A stretch of DNA of 64,000 nucleotides, taken from the NCBI RefSeq assembly GCF_010470675.1, contig NZ_VOIQ01000012.1, forward strand, positions 62,001-126,000, in the 5' to 3' direction. Source of the stretch: Desulfovibrio sp. JC010. Lineage in GTDB: Bacteria > Desulfobacterota > Desulfovibrionia > Desulfovibrionales > Desulfovibrionaceae. The position numbers were made by a program, and so were the translations under genes. The notes beneath the pieces are model-generated. The model saw nothing but the letters and a program-made list of their open reading frames with translations. It did not search any database and had not been told where the DNA came from. Positions 44,530 through 53,646 of this stretch are shown here, piece by piece. Numbering within the stretch: position 1 is the stretch's first letter; every line of letters starts with the position of its first letter.

Positions 44530-45543
44530 TTAAAATACCCCGTTAATTTTGCAGCCGCAATATTTACACATGCCGTCGTGAAGGCCCGCGTTGGTCATTT
44601 CAAAGCCGAAACGCTGGAGCAGTTCCTTGTGGCAGTCCGGGCAGAAGGTGGATGAATTGTCGTTGCCCGGTACATTGCCGATGTAGACGTACTCAAGGCC
44701 GGCTGCGGTCCCGGCTTTTCGGGCCAGTTGCAGGGCTTCCATGGAGGTGACCGGACAATCCTGCATTTTGTAGTCCGGGTGGAAGCGGGAAATGTGCCAT
44801 GGAACTTCCGGACCCAGCTCACTTGCGATGAATGCTGCCAGCTGTTTCAGCTCGTCCGGGGAATCGTTCTTGCCGGGGATGAGCAGGGTGGTTACCTCTA
44901 CCCACCAGCCGTTTTTCTTCATCTGCCGCAGGTTGTCGAGGACCGGATTCAGACGTCCGCCGCAGATGTCGGTGTAGAAAGTCTCGTTGAATGCTTTGAG
45001 GTCGATGTTGGCGGCATCGATCAGCCCGGTCAGTTCTTCGATACATTCCGGGCTTTGGAAGCCGTTGGAAACCATGATGTTTTTCAGCCCTTTGGCGTGG
45101 GCCAGACGGGCGGTATCCTGCATCAGTTCGAAAAATACGGTCGGCTCGGAATAGGTGTAGGAAATGGAATTGCATTTATGGGCAACGGCCGCTTCCACCA
45201 GAATTTCCGGGGTTACCTTCTGACCGGTTATTTCCCGCCCTGTTTTGGGGTGCTGGGAAAGGGAGGCGTTCTGGCAGAAAGTGCAGCCGAAATTACAGCC
45301 CTGCGTGCCCAGCGAAAAGGTGCTGGTGCCGGGCAGAAAGTGGTAGAGCGGCTTTTTTTCCACCGGGTCCACGTTGAGGGCGGCCACAAGTTCGTAGGTG
45401 CGGGTCAAAAGTTTTCCGTCAACATTTTGCCGCACTCCGCAGTTTCCATGTGCGTTTTCGTCAATTATGCAGAAGTGGCTGCACAGGCGGCATTGCACCT
45501 TGCCGTCCTTGAGCGGTTTCCAGAGTCTGGCCGGATGAAGCAT
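44530..45543 (-). CDS. amrS: AmmeMemoRadiSam-system radical SAM enzyme
   Basis: A 337-residue radical SAM protein of the AmrS group. The cluster motif is CNFGCTFC (Cys83, 87, 90), preceded by a Cys-rich start (CRLCSHFCIIDENAHGNCGVR) typical of the family. YTYSEPTVFFE, NIMVSNGF and NIDLKAF follow the family order. A C-terminal rubredoxin-like pair (CPDCHKELL, CKYCGCKI) could hold a metal. The Ammemo partners (AmmeMemo A and B) are not nearby. Substrate is unknown. An AAGGAAA ribosome site precedes the ATG. Confidence 0.9.
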   Translation of the reverse strand: MLHPARLWKPLKDGKVQCRLCSHFCIIDENAHGNCGVRQNVDGKLLTRTYELVAALNVDPVEKKPLYHFLPGTSTFSLGTQGCNFGCTFCQNASLSQHPKTGREITGQKVTPEILVEAAVAHKCNSISYTYSEPTVFFELMQDTARLAHAKGLKNIMVSNGFQSPECIEELTGLIDAANIDLKAFNETFYTDICGGRLNPVLDNLRQMKKNGWWVEVTTLLIPGKNDSPDELKQLAAFIASELGPEVPWHISRFHPDYKMQDCPVTSMEALQLARKAGTAAGLEYVYIGNVPGNDNSSTFCPDCHKELLQRFGFEMTNAGLHDGMCKYCGCKINGVF

Positions 45544-45563
45544 GGTTTTCCTTGTTGTGTGGA

Positions 45564-45836
45564 TCAGGGTTTAATCTCAGGAACCACGAAGATGGGGCCT
45601 ATTTGCTGGTTTTCCTCTTCTTCGTCTTTCTGCTTGGGTTTTACCCGTATGGTGTTGGAATCATTATCCGACTGGATAGTGATCTGGCTTTCATTGCCGT
45701 CCCCGCCGGTACCCATGCGGATGGGCTTGCGGTCCTTGGCGGTGTCCTTGTTGATGAACTTTGTCCCCGCTATGGCATTGGAGCACAGGAAGACTCCCAG
45801 AATAATAAAAGTCGTGAGTAAAGTTTTCTTGTACAT
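45564..45836 (-). CDS. Small secreted protein of unknown function
   Basis: A 90-residue product started at the ATG at 45836 (GGAGAAATACC upstream); the open frame upstream has no start support. Signal peptide: LLTTFIILGVFLCSNAIAG, cleavage near Ala23. The mature part is charged, with an acidic run (KQKDEEEENQQ) and no cysteine. It ends 20 bases upstream of amrS, so the two form a probable operon. No family recognised. Confidence 0.7.
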   Translation of the reverse strand: MYKKTLLTTFIILGVFLCSNAIAGTKFINKDTAKDRKPIRMGTGGDGNESQITIQSDNDSNTIRVKPKQKDEEEENQQIGPIFVVPEIKP

Positions 45837-45996
45837 GGTATTTCTCCGTGGCATAGTATAAACTCTTATTCGGTCCGGTGCAAACAATGGACCTTTTCTT
45901 TTCCCAATCATAAAAAATGGGTGATGTTGTTCCTTGAACTTATGCGGGATTCAGCATATACAGTCCGTTCTTAGAGACTGTTAGGAGAAATTAATT

Positions 45997-47043
45997 ATGG
46001 CAAGTCGTTCTGATGCATATAAAGCCGCCGGTGTAGATATCGACGCGGCTAATGATTTTATCGGTCGCATTAAAGGTATGGTGGGTTCCACCTTCACCAA
46101 AGGTGTGGTCACCGATATCGGCGGTTTCGGCGGGCTGTTCAAGCTTGACCTGAACCAGATGGATGAGCCCGTGCTGGTGGCAGGTGCCGACGGTGTGGGA
46201 ACCAAGCTTAAACTCGCTTTTGCCGTGAACAAGCACGATACCATCGGTATCGACCTTGTGGCCATGAGCGTAAACGATATTCTCGTGCAGGGCGCAAAAC
46301 CCTTGTTCTTCCTCGACTACTTCGCAACCGGCAAACTTGAATCCGGTGTGGCTGAAGAAGTGCTCGCGGGTGTTGTGGAAGGTTGCAAGCAGTCCGGCTG
46401 TGCGCTGCTCGGCGGTGAGACCGCGGAAATGCCCGGCTTCTACGCTGACGGCGAGTACGACCTTTCCGGTTTTTGTGTAGGCATGGTGGATAACGCCAAG
46501 ATTGTTGACGGTTCCTCCATCACCATAGGGGATTCCATCATTGGTATCGAGTCTTCCGGTATCCATTCCAACGGATACTCCCTTGTGCGTAAGCTGTTTG
46601 ATGAGTCCGGCCTGAAAGCAGACGACCTGCTGCCCGGCACCGACCAGAAAATCGGCGAAGCATTGCTGACTCCCACCAGAATCTACGTTGATGCGGTTCA
46701 CAATCTTTCCCGCGATATTGAAATCAAGGGCATGGTTCACGTGACCGGAGGTGGTTTCTACGACAACCTGCCCCGCATCCTGCCCAAGCAGGTTACCGCT
46801 GAAATCAACTTTAATTCATGGGAAGTTCTGCCTGTGTTCAACTGGCTTAAAGAGCAGGGCGACCTGAGCTGGCCTGAAATGCTGCAGATTTTCAACACCG
46901 GTATCGGCTACATCCTCGTTGTATCCAAAGATCGTGAAGAAGATGTGCTCAGCAGACTTTCCGGCATGAAACTCAACTCATGGAAGATCGGTGAAATTAC
47001 CGCCCGTGACGGAGATTCCGAGCAGGTTAAAGTTAATTTTTAG
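45997..47043 (+). CDS. purM: Phosphoribosylformylglycinamidine cyclo-ligase (AIR synthetase)
   Basis: A 348-residue enzyme of de novo purine synthesis, converting FGAM to AIR with ATP. Motifs: the GADGVGTK phosphate loop (about 67-74), SVNDILVQGAKPLFFLDY, GCALLGGETAEMPGFY, and VTGGGFYDNLPR near the C terminus. It belongs to the same fold as SelD but lacks the Cys/Sec-containing N terminus, so it is not a selenide kinase. An AGGAGAAATTAATT ribosome site precedes the ATG. It is monocistronic with a strong terminator. Confidence 0.97.
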   Translation: MASRSDAYKAAGVDIDAANDFIGRIKGMVGSTFTKGVVTDIGGFGGLFKLDLNQMDEPVLVAGADGVGTKLKLAFAVNKHDTIGIDLVAMSVNDILVQGAKPLFFLDYFATGKLESGVAEEVLAGVVEGCKQSGCALLGGETAEMPGFYADGEYDLSGFCVGMVDNAKIVDGSSITIGDSIIGIESSGIHSNGYSLVRKLFDESGLKADDLLPGTDQKIGEALLTPTRIYVDAVHNLSRDIEIKGMVHVTGGGFYDNLPRILPKQVTAEINFNSWEVLPVFNWLKEQGDLSWPEMLQIFNTGIGYILVVSKDREEDVLSRLSGMKLNSWKIGEITARDGDSEQVKVNF

Positions 47044-47063
47044 GTTTTGTTTTTATTGAATGT

Positions 47064-47098
47064 AAAAAGCCCGCGAACTGATGTTCGCGGGCTTTTTT
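47064..47098. terminator. Bidirectional terminator after purM
   Basis: AAAAAGCCCGCGAAC (47064-47078) pairs with GTTCGCGGGCTTTTT (47083-47097) over a 4-base loop. It also ends the convergent ydbL-like gene. Confidence 0.95.
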
Positions 47099-47100
47099 GA

Positions 47101-47691
47101 TTATTTTTTAACCCATTTTCCGCTCTTGCTCTGGATAAACCAGCCGGAAGGCGCGCGTTCCTGCCATTCTTCGGCGAAGATGGCTTTCACTTTTTCGATT
47201 TCGCTGCCGGGGATGTTCATGGAAGCGGCTACTTCGGTATAGAGCTGGTCACGGATGTCGTTATCCTGTGCTACCAGACGGCGCAGGGCTGCGGTGTCTT
47301 TGATGTTCAGCCCGTCTTTGCTGATGATTTGCAGGTAGCCGTCTTTGGTGATGCCGATGTTGCCTGCCCGGTAATAGGGGACCAGTTTTTTGTGGTCGGC
47401 TCCGATTGCTTTTTTCAGGCCGCGGATGGCGGAATTGGATTTTTTATCAATTTCCGCTTTGCTGACCTGTGCATGGGCAGCCTGCGGGGCGATCAGGGCA
47501 AGGAAGGTTTCAAGGGCGGACTGGTCGTCCTTGTTATCCTGCTGCTCGGCATCGGTTCCGTATACATCTTCTACGATGTCCTCGGCGGCCCGTTCCACTT
47601 TGGCGGCCGGGAAATAGATGTTCACTGTCACACAGGCGACAAAGGAAAGAAGGCTGAAAAGTGTTAAAACCTGCGCGGTTTTTTTGAGCAT
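47101..47691 (-). CDS. DUF1318 (YdbL-like) lipoprotein
   Basis: A 196-residue protein with a lipoprotein-type signal (LFSLLSFVACV, Cys20). The C-terminal half is the DUF1318/YdbL domain: GLNIKDTAALRRLVAQDNDIRDQLYTEVAASM and SGWFIQSKSGKWVKK. A linker of about 60 residues carries Asp/Gln-rich and Ala-rich stretches. In E. coli the ydbH-ynbE-ydbL cluster encodes an AsmA-like protein with partners in envelope lipid transport. Here it follows the AsmA-like gene by 17 bases in the same direction. The ribosome site is AGGAG. Confidence 0.85.
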   Translation of the reverse strand: MLKKTAQVLTLFSLLSFVACVTVNIYFPAAKVERAAEDIVEDVYGTDAEQQDNKDDQSALETFLALIAPQAAHAQVSKAEIDKKSNSAIRGLKKAIGADHKKLVPYYRAGNIGITKDGYLQIISKDGLNIKDTAALRRLVAQDNDIRDQLYTEVAASMNIPGSEIEKVKAIFAEEWQERAPSGWFIQSKSGKWVKK

Positions 47692-47708
47692 GTTGAACTC
47701 CTGATTTT

Positions 47709-49811
47709 TTAATTACCGATGACCCGTTTCAGCCTCTTGAGCATGTCTGAAAAGCTGATCAGGTTCTCGGGGTTGCTGTTTACAACGTTGATGCCGAACA
47801 AGGGCGGCCTTTTGATAATGTACTCGATTCCATCCTCCCTGATCAAGCCTCTGATCTTGAAGATGTCGTCATCAAGGGTGCATTCAAGGCCCAGCCCGGC
47901 ATAGCCGAATTCTTTGAAAAACTGGGAAAACATCCCCACTCCGGCCCCGGTCAGCCCGGAACCGGTCCCGATTACCGAGAGGGTGTTTACCGCTTTGAGG
48001 CTGATGTCCCCGGATTTACCGGAGCCGGGTGTGGTTTTGGCCAGCAGGTGAAATGCTGCCGGCTGGTCGTAGGCAACCACCAGTCCGGTCAGGTCGAGAT
48101 CCATGCGCCCGGTAATGCGCCCGATGTCCAGTGCCTGACTGATCGGTTCAAGGTCGAGATGTTTGAGCCTGAAATCCGCCCCGTACTGCAGGGACTCTTC
48201 AAAGGGGTTTTCCGCAAAAATTTCATCGATGACCATCTCCCCGCCGTAAACATTGCCGAAGAGTTTGCCCGTGGTGGAGAGGTGGTCCTTGAGCAGCCAG
48301 AATTTCAGATCGCCGCTGAGCTGTCCGTCAATGGGCAGGGATTTCGGGGAAAGGTTCAGCAGGTTTATGCTATCGGCTATGATTTCTCCATGGAGCACAA
48401 AGTCGTCTTCAAAAGGATGGCGCATTTTCAGGTCGCTGAACTGAAGGGTTCCGCCTTCCAATTGGATTTTTGGTACAGTCCCGAATTCAATTGAATTGGA
48501 CGATACGCTGATAGGAAAAGCGAAATCTTCGACCAGCAATGTCCCGGCGGTGATCTTTTTACAGCTGACCATGCCGGATGATGAATAGGGCAGGCTTTTG
48601 TCCGCTTGAGGCAGGAATTTGTCATTCAGGGATAGTACAAAGGGCAGATCTGCTTCGATTCCGCTAAATACTGCCTCTCCCTCGCTGACCGTGCAGTTGT
48701 CAAAGCTCATCTCCCCGCGCAGGTGGGTTTTTGTCCGGTTGCCGCTGAATGCGCAGTTCATGCCGAATTTACCGCTGCCGTCCAGCCCTTCAAGGGAAAA
48801 CGGATCAATGGCAAAGGTTTTGAAAGGCACGGCCAGTTCTGCCGTCCTGAATTTCGCCTGACCGGAAAATGAGAAATCGTTGAAAATATTTTTCAGCTTT
48901 GCGGCCCCCTTCATATCTCCCATGTTCTGCCATTTTATATCTGCAGCAAGCGCAAGGTTTCCCCGGTTGTCCGGAAGGGGGGATTTAAGTTCAGCAGCCA
49001 GCGGGTGGTCGTTGAAATTAACGTAAAAGGTATCGTAAAGGGCTTCCCCGGATTTGATATTAATATTGAGATCCAGTCGGGGATCATTAAGCGGAGTGCG
49101 CGCTGTGATACTTCCGGTCATACTGTCCAGCAATGCCGAGCTGTCCGGGGATGCTGCGGAGAGGTTTGCAAAATTAAGTTTCAGGTCTGCTTCGGGGGAT
49201 GTCAGGATATTGCGCATTCCGACATCCAGCGTAAATTTTCCATCCTTGTCCCAGTGTTCAAAGTCCGGGAAATTAAGTTCCACTATTTTTTCGAGCAGGG
49301 GTAGCGGGTTGGAAATTTTTAGTAGGCCGTTGCCGTGCTGCTCCGGAGAACAGGTCAGCCGGGTATGGAGTTCGGGCAGATTGCCGGCCTGTATGTGCAG
49401 CTCCGCAAAATTTATCGCCCCTGATACCGGATCAATGGTTCCGTTTCCGGTGACGCTTACATTAGGAGAGCTTAATCCCAGCTGGGGGATATCGATCCCC
49501 AGTCTGTTTATCTTGAGGCTCAGCTTGCTAAATTTAAGAACACCGTCGCCCGGTTCAAAAATTGTCCTTACCGTCACAGGGCCGGATTTAAGCGGCCCTT
49601 TTTCATTCAGATAGCTGCCGTTGAATTTAAACTTAGTGCCCTGAAGATGTTTAATGTAACCCTTTACTTTTCCCGCAATTCCGGCCTGTGGCAGGTCTAC
49701 TGAAAACAGCCAGTTCAAGCCGAAGCTGTCTTTTGCGGTTGCGATTTGCGGAAAGGTGAAGATCAGCAGCAGAAATATGCATGTGCTGACGATAAGGGAT
49801 CGACTGTTCAT
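47709..49811 (-). CDS. AsmA/YdbH-like envelope protein
   Basis: A 700-residue exported protein with a signal peptide (SLIVSTCIFLLLIFTFPQIATA) and no other membrane helix. The body is a long array of beta-rich segments, as in the AsmA/TamB/YdbH families, which bridge the inner and outer membranes for phospholipid transport. The C-terminal part (GRITGRMDLDLTGLVV, then GDISLKAVNTLSVIGTGSGLTGAGVGMFSQFF and EYIIKRPPLFGINVVN) matches the conserved YdbH end region. The DUF1318 gene downstream supports this identity; a ynbE gene is not found between them. E. coli YdbH has an N-terminal anchor; here the segment looks cleavable. Confidence 0.78.
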   Translation of the reverse strand: MNSRSLIVSTCIFLLLIFTFPQIATAKDSFGLNWLFSVDLPQAGIAGKVKGYIKHLQGTKFKFNGSYLNEKGPLKSGPVTVRTIFEPGDGVLKFSKLSLKINRLGIDIPQLGLSSPNVSVTGNGTIDPVSGAINFAELHIQAGNLPELHTRLTCSPEQHGNGLLKISNPLPLLEKIVELNFPDFEHWDKDGKFTLDVGMRNILTSPEADLKLNFANLSAASPDSSALLDSMTGSITARTPLNDPRLDLNINIKSGEALYDTFYVNFNDHPLAAELKSPLPDNRGNLALAADIKWQNMGDMKGAAKLKNIFNDFSFSGQAKFRTAELAVPFKTFAIDPFSLEGLDGSGKFGMNCAFSGNRTKTHLRGEMSFDNCTVSEGEAVFSGIEADLPFVLSLNDKFLPQADKSLPYSSSGMVSCKKITAGTLLVEDFAFPISVSSNSIEFGTVPKIQLEGGTLQFSDLKMRHPFEDDFVLHGEIIADSINLLNLSPKSLPIDGQLSGDLKFWLLKDHLSTTGKLFGNVYGGEMVIDEIFAENPFEESLQYGADFRLKHLDLEPISQALDIGRITGRMDLDLTGLVVAYDQPAAFHLLAKTTPGSGKSGDISLKAVNTLSVIGTGSGLTGAGVGMFSQFFKEFGYAGLGLECTLDDDIFKIRGLIREDGIEYIIKRPPLFGINVVNSNPENLISFSDMLKRLKRVIGN

Positions 49812-50000
49812 AATTTACTTATACACGTCAGCAGGGCGGGTGGGAAGTTGCCTTTATGTGGATTTAAAATTTTCGATAGTCAGATTTTGATATTAAGGAT
49901 CATAGTGCTGATGTGGCATGCGGGCTAGCAATGGATAATTGCTTATGTCATAATATAAAGGCTATTGGAATTTTCAATTTCGGGAATGGGTGTTTTTTAT

Positions 50001-50747
50001 ATGAAACAGTTTGTTTTTTGTTTATTTGCTGCAATCAGTGCAATGCTCCTGTGCATGGCTCAGCCATGTGCTGCTGATACTTTGCGGGTTATGCTGCATA
50101 CTGGTTCATTTCCGCCTTATTTTTTTGCAGAAGGAGATTCCCGGACCGGGACCATTAAAGATATTTTTTCCGTCCTTGCCAGAGAGACCGGAGACAGCAT
50201 TGAATATGTACGAGTTCCCTTCAACCGCGCCCTGCTTAAATTTGAAGCCGGGCAGATTGATATTGAGCCCATGACCAATCCGGCCTGGCGCCGGAACTCC
50301 AAGGTGCCGGGAATTTACAGCATTCCGTACACTGTCTCCCGAGAGACCGTTCTGTTTAATTCAAGTAGCTATTTCCCGTTTCATGGCCCGGAGGACTTCT
50401 GGGGTAAAACCGTCGGGGTGGTCAGAGGGTATCGTTATCCGGAATTTGATTCTTACTTTGCAGATGGGCGCATTATTGATCACCGTCTTGAAAATGAAGG
50501 CAAAATCATCCAGCTTCTGCTGGCCGGGCGTTTGGATCAGGGGCTGATTAATCTGGATTTTGCGAATTACCGAATCAAAAAAGATAAGCTCGGATCACAA
50601 TTGAAAGCGGGCGGACCGTTCAGTGTCCTTGATATCATGATCCGCTTTCATCCCAGCAAAAAAAATGTGCTGCCGCGATTCAACAAAGCCATTGAGAAGC
50701 TGTTGAATGACGGGACGATCAAGAGAATTTATGATCAGTATCGATAG
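50001..50747 (+). CDS. Periplasmic solute-binding protein family 3
   Basis: A 248-residue protein started at the ATG at 50001 (an upstream ATG at 49965 lacks a ribosome site). Signal peptide: FVFCLFAAISAMLLCMAQPCAA. The mature protein is a family-3 binding domain: LRVMLHTGSFPPYFF, IKDIFSVLARETG, INTERNAL ligand-site stretch with RAGQIDIEPM-type motif (FEAGQIDIEPMTNP), GKTVGVVRGYRYPE and LLAGRLDQGLINL. No transporter or kinase gene adjoins it, so the partner is elsewhere or it acts as a free sensor. It is of the same family as the protein at 25848. A terminator follows. Confidence 0.85.
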   Translation: MKQFVFCLFAAISAMLLCMAQPCAADTLRVMLHTGSFPPYFFAEGDSRTGTIKDIFSVLARETGDSIEYVRVPFNRALLKFEAGQIDIEPMTNPAWRRNSKVPGIYSIPYTVSRETVLFNSSSYFPFHGPEDFWGKTVGVVRGYRYPEFDSYFADGRIIDHRLENEGKIIQLLLAGRLDQGLINLDFANYRIKKDKLGSQLKAGGPFSVLDIMIRFHPSKKNVLPRFNKAIEKLLNDGTIKRIYDQYR

Positions 50748-50770
50748 ATAAGAAACTTAAATTTTGAGAA

Positions 50771-50810
50771 AAAATGGGGACTTGATCGGAATAGATCAGG
50801 TCCCCATTTT
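50771..50810. terminator. Bidirectional terminator
   Basis: AAAATGGGGACTTGATC (50771-50787) pairs with GATCAGGTCCCCATTTT (50794-50810) with one G-U pair and a 6-base loop. Confidence 0.9.
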
Positions 50811-50836
50811 ATTATTCCAGAACGGTTCAAATTATT

Positions 50837-50891
50837 AAAAGTTTTTGAAGAGTCCAGAGAAACTTTTTTCAAAAAAAGCGCGCAGCGCATC
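50837..50891. repeat. Intergenic repeat element (copy A)
   Basis: An AT-rich imperfect hairpin (AAAGTTTTTGAA facing TTCAAAAAAAG) is followed by AAAGCGCGCAGCGCATC. The last 17-base block recurs with one change at 61182-61200. It touches the stop codon of the minus-strand radical SAM gene and may act as its terminator. Confidence 0.5.
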
Positions 50892-52174
50892 TATCCCTTC
50901 TTTTTCTTCCCATCCCCAAGATAGGGGTTGAAATATCCGAAGTTGACCCACGGGCATTCGTTCTTGATCCGCTTGCGGAAGTTGACGAAACCCATGCCGG
51001 GGCCGAATTCATAAGGCTCCATGAGTTCCATGTACAGATCAGGGTCGATGTTCAGGTTGCGCAACTGGATGAAATCGAATTCGGTCTTCTTGGCTATTTC
51101 CACAAGAGCACTGACTTCGAATTCCGTATCGCTGATTCCCGGAAAATAGAGATAGTTCAGGGATACGTGCAGCCCCAGTTCCTTGGCCTTGGCAATTGTG
51201 GCTACCACGTCATCGAATTTATAGCCTTTGGGGCGATAGTAGGTGTTGTATACATCTTCGCGCAGGCTGTTCAGGCTGACTCTGATGGAGTTGAGTCCTG
51301 CTGCGGCCAGCGGTTCCATTGATTCGGTGATGGAGCCGTTGGTGTTGATGTTTACGGTGCCGATGCCGCCTTCATCGCGATATTTCTGGATGGCTTCGGC
51401 GAGCAGAACGTGCTCGGTGAGCGGTTCGCCTTCGCAGCCCTGCCCGAAGGAGAAGATCGGCTTGCGTTCACGCTTGGCGTGGTAATGCATGACCTCGCTG
51501 ATTTCCTTGGCCGTGGGGGTAAATTTTATGCGTTCCTGCGGGGAGGGGAAGCCGGAATCTTCCGGTTGTTCGGAAATACAGCCGATGCAGCGGGCGTTGC
51601 AGGTCCGGGCAGTTGGCAGCGGACATTCAAAGCGACCGAGGGCAAGGTTTTTTGCCGCAGGGCAGCCATAAGTCAGCGCGCATCCGGCCAGATGGCGGAC
51701 CAGCCTGTTGTCGGGCAGCTCCTTCATAATGCGCTGGGCCCCGGCATCGATTTTCTTGTTGGGTATTTTGGTGAAGATCTGACGCTTGTCCTCATCCACC
51801 TTTTTGGCGGTAACCCAGAATTTCCCGTTGGCGTATCCCACTGCTCCATAGGAGAACATGGGGAGTACCGGGGCGTCTTCGGTGTTTCCGTACGCGGCAA
51901 GCCCGGTCAGGGTATGGCCGGGGCAGGGGAATGCGGTGACCGCAGTGCCTTCCATCTCAACCACTTCACCGGTTTCCGGGTCCAGACCGATGGGGAAACG
52001 TCCGGGAAGCAGGAAGAATTCACTGTCCGGGGGCAGAGGGATATATTCTTCCGGCTTGGGCTGGAAGAGTTCATCGCCCCGGCGGCACATCATTTCAAGT
52101 TCAGGGTGGTCAAATATCTGTCCGTTCTCGTCGGCAAAGACAAGCAGCGGGCGCGGTTTTTTTTTGGCAGCCAT
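50891..52174 (-). CDS. Radical SAM protein of unknown function
   Basis: A 427-residue protein. The radical SAM motif is CNARCIGC (Cys192, 196, 199). The 190-residue N-terminal region is unusual for the superfamily and has extra cysteines (165, 171, 184) in CALTYGCPAAKNL and FECPLPTARTC, which may bind a further cluster. After the motif: SFGQGCEGEPL, VNINTNGS, SIRVSLNS and NYLYFPGISD follow the barrel. The end is basic (GDGKKKKG). It lies 22 bases after the pseudo-receiver kinase gene in the same direction. Substrate unknown. Confidence 0.82.
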   Translation of the reverse strand: MAAKKKPRPLLVFADENGQIFDHPELEMMCRRGDELFQPKPEEYIPLPPDSEFFLLPGRFPIGLDPETGEVVEMEGTAVTAFPCPGHTLTGLAAYGNTEDAPVLPMFSYGAVGYANGKFWVTAKKVDEDKRQIFTKIPNKKIDAGAQRIMKELPDNRLVRHLAGCALTYGCPAAKNLALGRFECPLPTARTCNARCIGCISEQPEDSGFPSPQERIKFTPTAKEISEVMHYHAKRERKPIFSFGQGCEGEPLTEHVLLAEAIQKYRDEGGIGTVNINTNGSITESMEPLAAAGLNSIRVSLNSLREDVYNTYYRPKGYKFDDVVATIAKAKELGLHVSLNYLYFPGISDTEFEVSALVEIAKKTEFDFIQLRNLNIDPDLYMELMEPYEFGPGMGFVNFRKRIKNECPWVNFGYFNPYLGDGKKKKG

Positions 52175-52196
52175 TAAAATAATTCCGGTTCTGTTG

Positions 52197-53609
52197 TTAT
52201 ATTGAAGGTTTGGGGATCGTTGTGATCAGGGTAGTACCCTTTTCTTTGGACGTTGTGAATGAAATATCTCCGCCTGAGCCGCTGGCAATGAGTCTCGCGC
52301 TGTAGGTGCCCAGTCCTGTGCCGTGCTTTTTGCCGTAGGTGGCGTAGCGGTCAAAAAATGTTTCGCGGATGCTGACCGGAATTTCACCCATGTTGTGGAT
52401 TTTTGTGGTGATGAAACGGCTGTCTTCAGTGATGCTGATGGTAATTGTGCTGTTTTCCGGGGCTGCTTCGGCTGCGTTTTTGAGCAAGTTTGAGAACATG
52501 GTGATGATCAGTGAAACCTCGCCGTAGCAGACAATCGAGCATTCTTCCTGAATGGGGTCCCCGTCAAGCTGGCTGACGATTTCCAGTCCTTTGTCTTCCA
52601 CCAGCTGGTTGAGGTCTCCGATAGCCGCACTGATGGCACTGTACAGGTTGAAAGGATGGGCATCCGCTTTAAGCGTTCCGGTCTCCAGTCTGATCAGGGT
52701 CAGCGAGGTGTCGATCTGGCGGATCATGCGTTCGCTTGTTTTACGGACAATTTCCGCCAGCTGCTGAAATTCATCCTGAAGCCCGGCTTCGGTCTCAAGG
52801 ATGCGGGACATGCCCACAATATTGGCTGTGGGTGAGCGCAGGTCGTGTCTGGCGATACGTTCCATTTCCTCGCGCAGCTGCATCTGCTGGCGTTGCTCGG
52901 TGACATCTATAGCCAGCAGCATGAATACAGAGGGGGCCACCTGATCCACAGTCAGGTCCCAGAATCTTTCGTAGGCATTGACTGAATTCAGGGAATGCAG
53001 GTGGTAGGATTCAAGGTCGCTGAAAAGATTGCGGCGCACTTCATCTGACAGCGAGGATATGAAAGGCGGCTGCTGATTGTATTCAAATGCCGGAAGCTGG
53101 TCGTGGGCCGCCTTGTTGGCGAGTATGGTGCCCTGTGTTCTGGTGCTGACCAGCAGTGCCGGGAAAGGCAGGCTTTGCAGGATCAGGCCGTACAGCTTGG
53201 CATCATCTTCATGCTTTTTTTGGCGGATATGCTGGGTACGAAAATTCTCTATAAAGCCGAGCAGCTTTTCTTTAGATGAAGAAGCGGGCAGAAAGGATAC
53301 ATTCTGGAAGTCGAGGAGCGGTTCAAATGACTCCGGATTGGATGTATCAATTATGAAAAGAGCCGGGGCTTCTCCGTTTACCTCGCGGATACTGGCGAAG
53401 GTCTGGGTGGCGTCTTCCTGTTCGGCTATGATGAGCAGGTCCGGTTGCTGGCTGGCGTAGGTGAACAGGGTTTCCCTTGGGGAGCGGGTGATGGATACCT
53501 CGTGCCCTAGATCGTGCAGTACCGGGACGATGGTATGGATCAGCGGATTTTTTCCGGTGATCAGGAAGTTCAGCTTTACATGTTCATCGCTGAGGCGAGA
53601 GTTAGGCAT
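52197..53609 (-). CDS. Histidine kinase with pseudo-receiver and PAS domains
   Basis: A 470-residue soluble kinase. Residues 12-125 fold like a receiver, but the acceptor region reads LLIIAEQED: the Asp expected at the end of the strand is Ala62, so it probably cannot be phosphorylated. A PAS-like domain (about 140-240) follows, then HisKA with His255 (RIARHDLRSPTANIVG) and an ATPase domain ending in KHGTGLGTYSARLI. The G1 motif is HNMGEIP, lacking the usual Asp-x-Gly. AGGAG lies before the ATG. It is the middle gene of an operon with the EAL-HDOD gene upstream. Confidence 0.88.
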   Translation of the reverse strand: MPNSRLSDEHVKLNFLITGKNPLIHTIVPVLHDLGHEVSITRSPRETLFTYASQQPDLLIIAEQEDATQTFASIREVNGEAPALFIIDTSNPESFEPLLDFQNVSFLPASSSKEKLLGFIENFRTQHIRQKKHEDDAKLYGLILQSLPFPALLVSTRTQGTILANKAAHDQLPAFEYNQQPPFISSLSDEVRRNLFSDLESYHLHSLNSVNAYERFWDLTVDQVAPSVFMLLAIDVTEQRQQMQLREEMERIARHDLRSPTANIVGMSRILETEAGLQDEFQQLAEIVRKTSERMIRQIDTSLTLIRLETGTLKADAHPFNLYSAISAAIGDLNQLVEDKGLEIVSQLDGDPIQEECSIVCYGEVSLIITMFSNLLKNAAEAAPENSTITISITEDSRFITTKIHNMGEIPVSIRETFFDRYATYGKKHGTGLGTYSARLIASGSGGDISFTTSKEKGTTLITTIPKPSI

Positions 53610-53646
53610 GTCTGCTCCTGTTTACGCTGCTCATGGCAGGCTGAGA

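Noticed and set aside
45997-47043. Possible selD, given the selenoprotein in the window
   Set aside because: The protein shares the SelD/PurM fold, but its motifs (GADGVGTK, GGETAEMPGFY) are those of PurM and it lacks the catalytic N-terminal Cys/Sec of SelD.
49905-49925. Second sigma-54-like element upstream of the binding-protein gene at 50001
   Set aside because: The GG and GC are 11 bases apart rather than 10, which is not tolerated by sigma-54.
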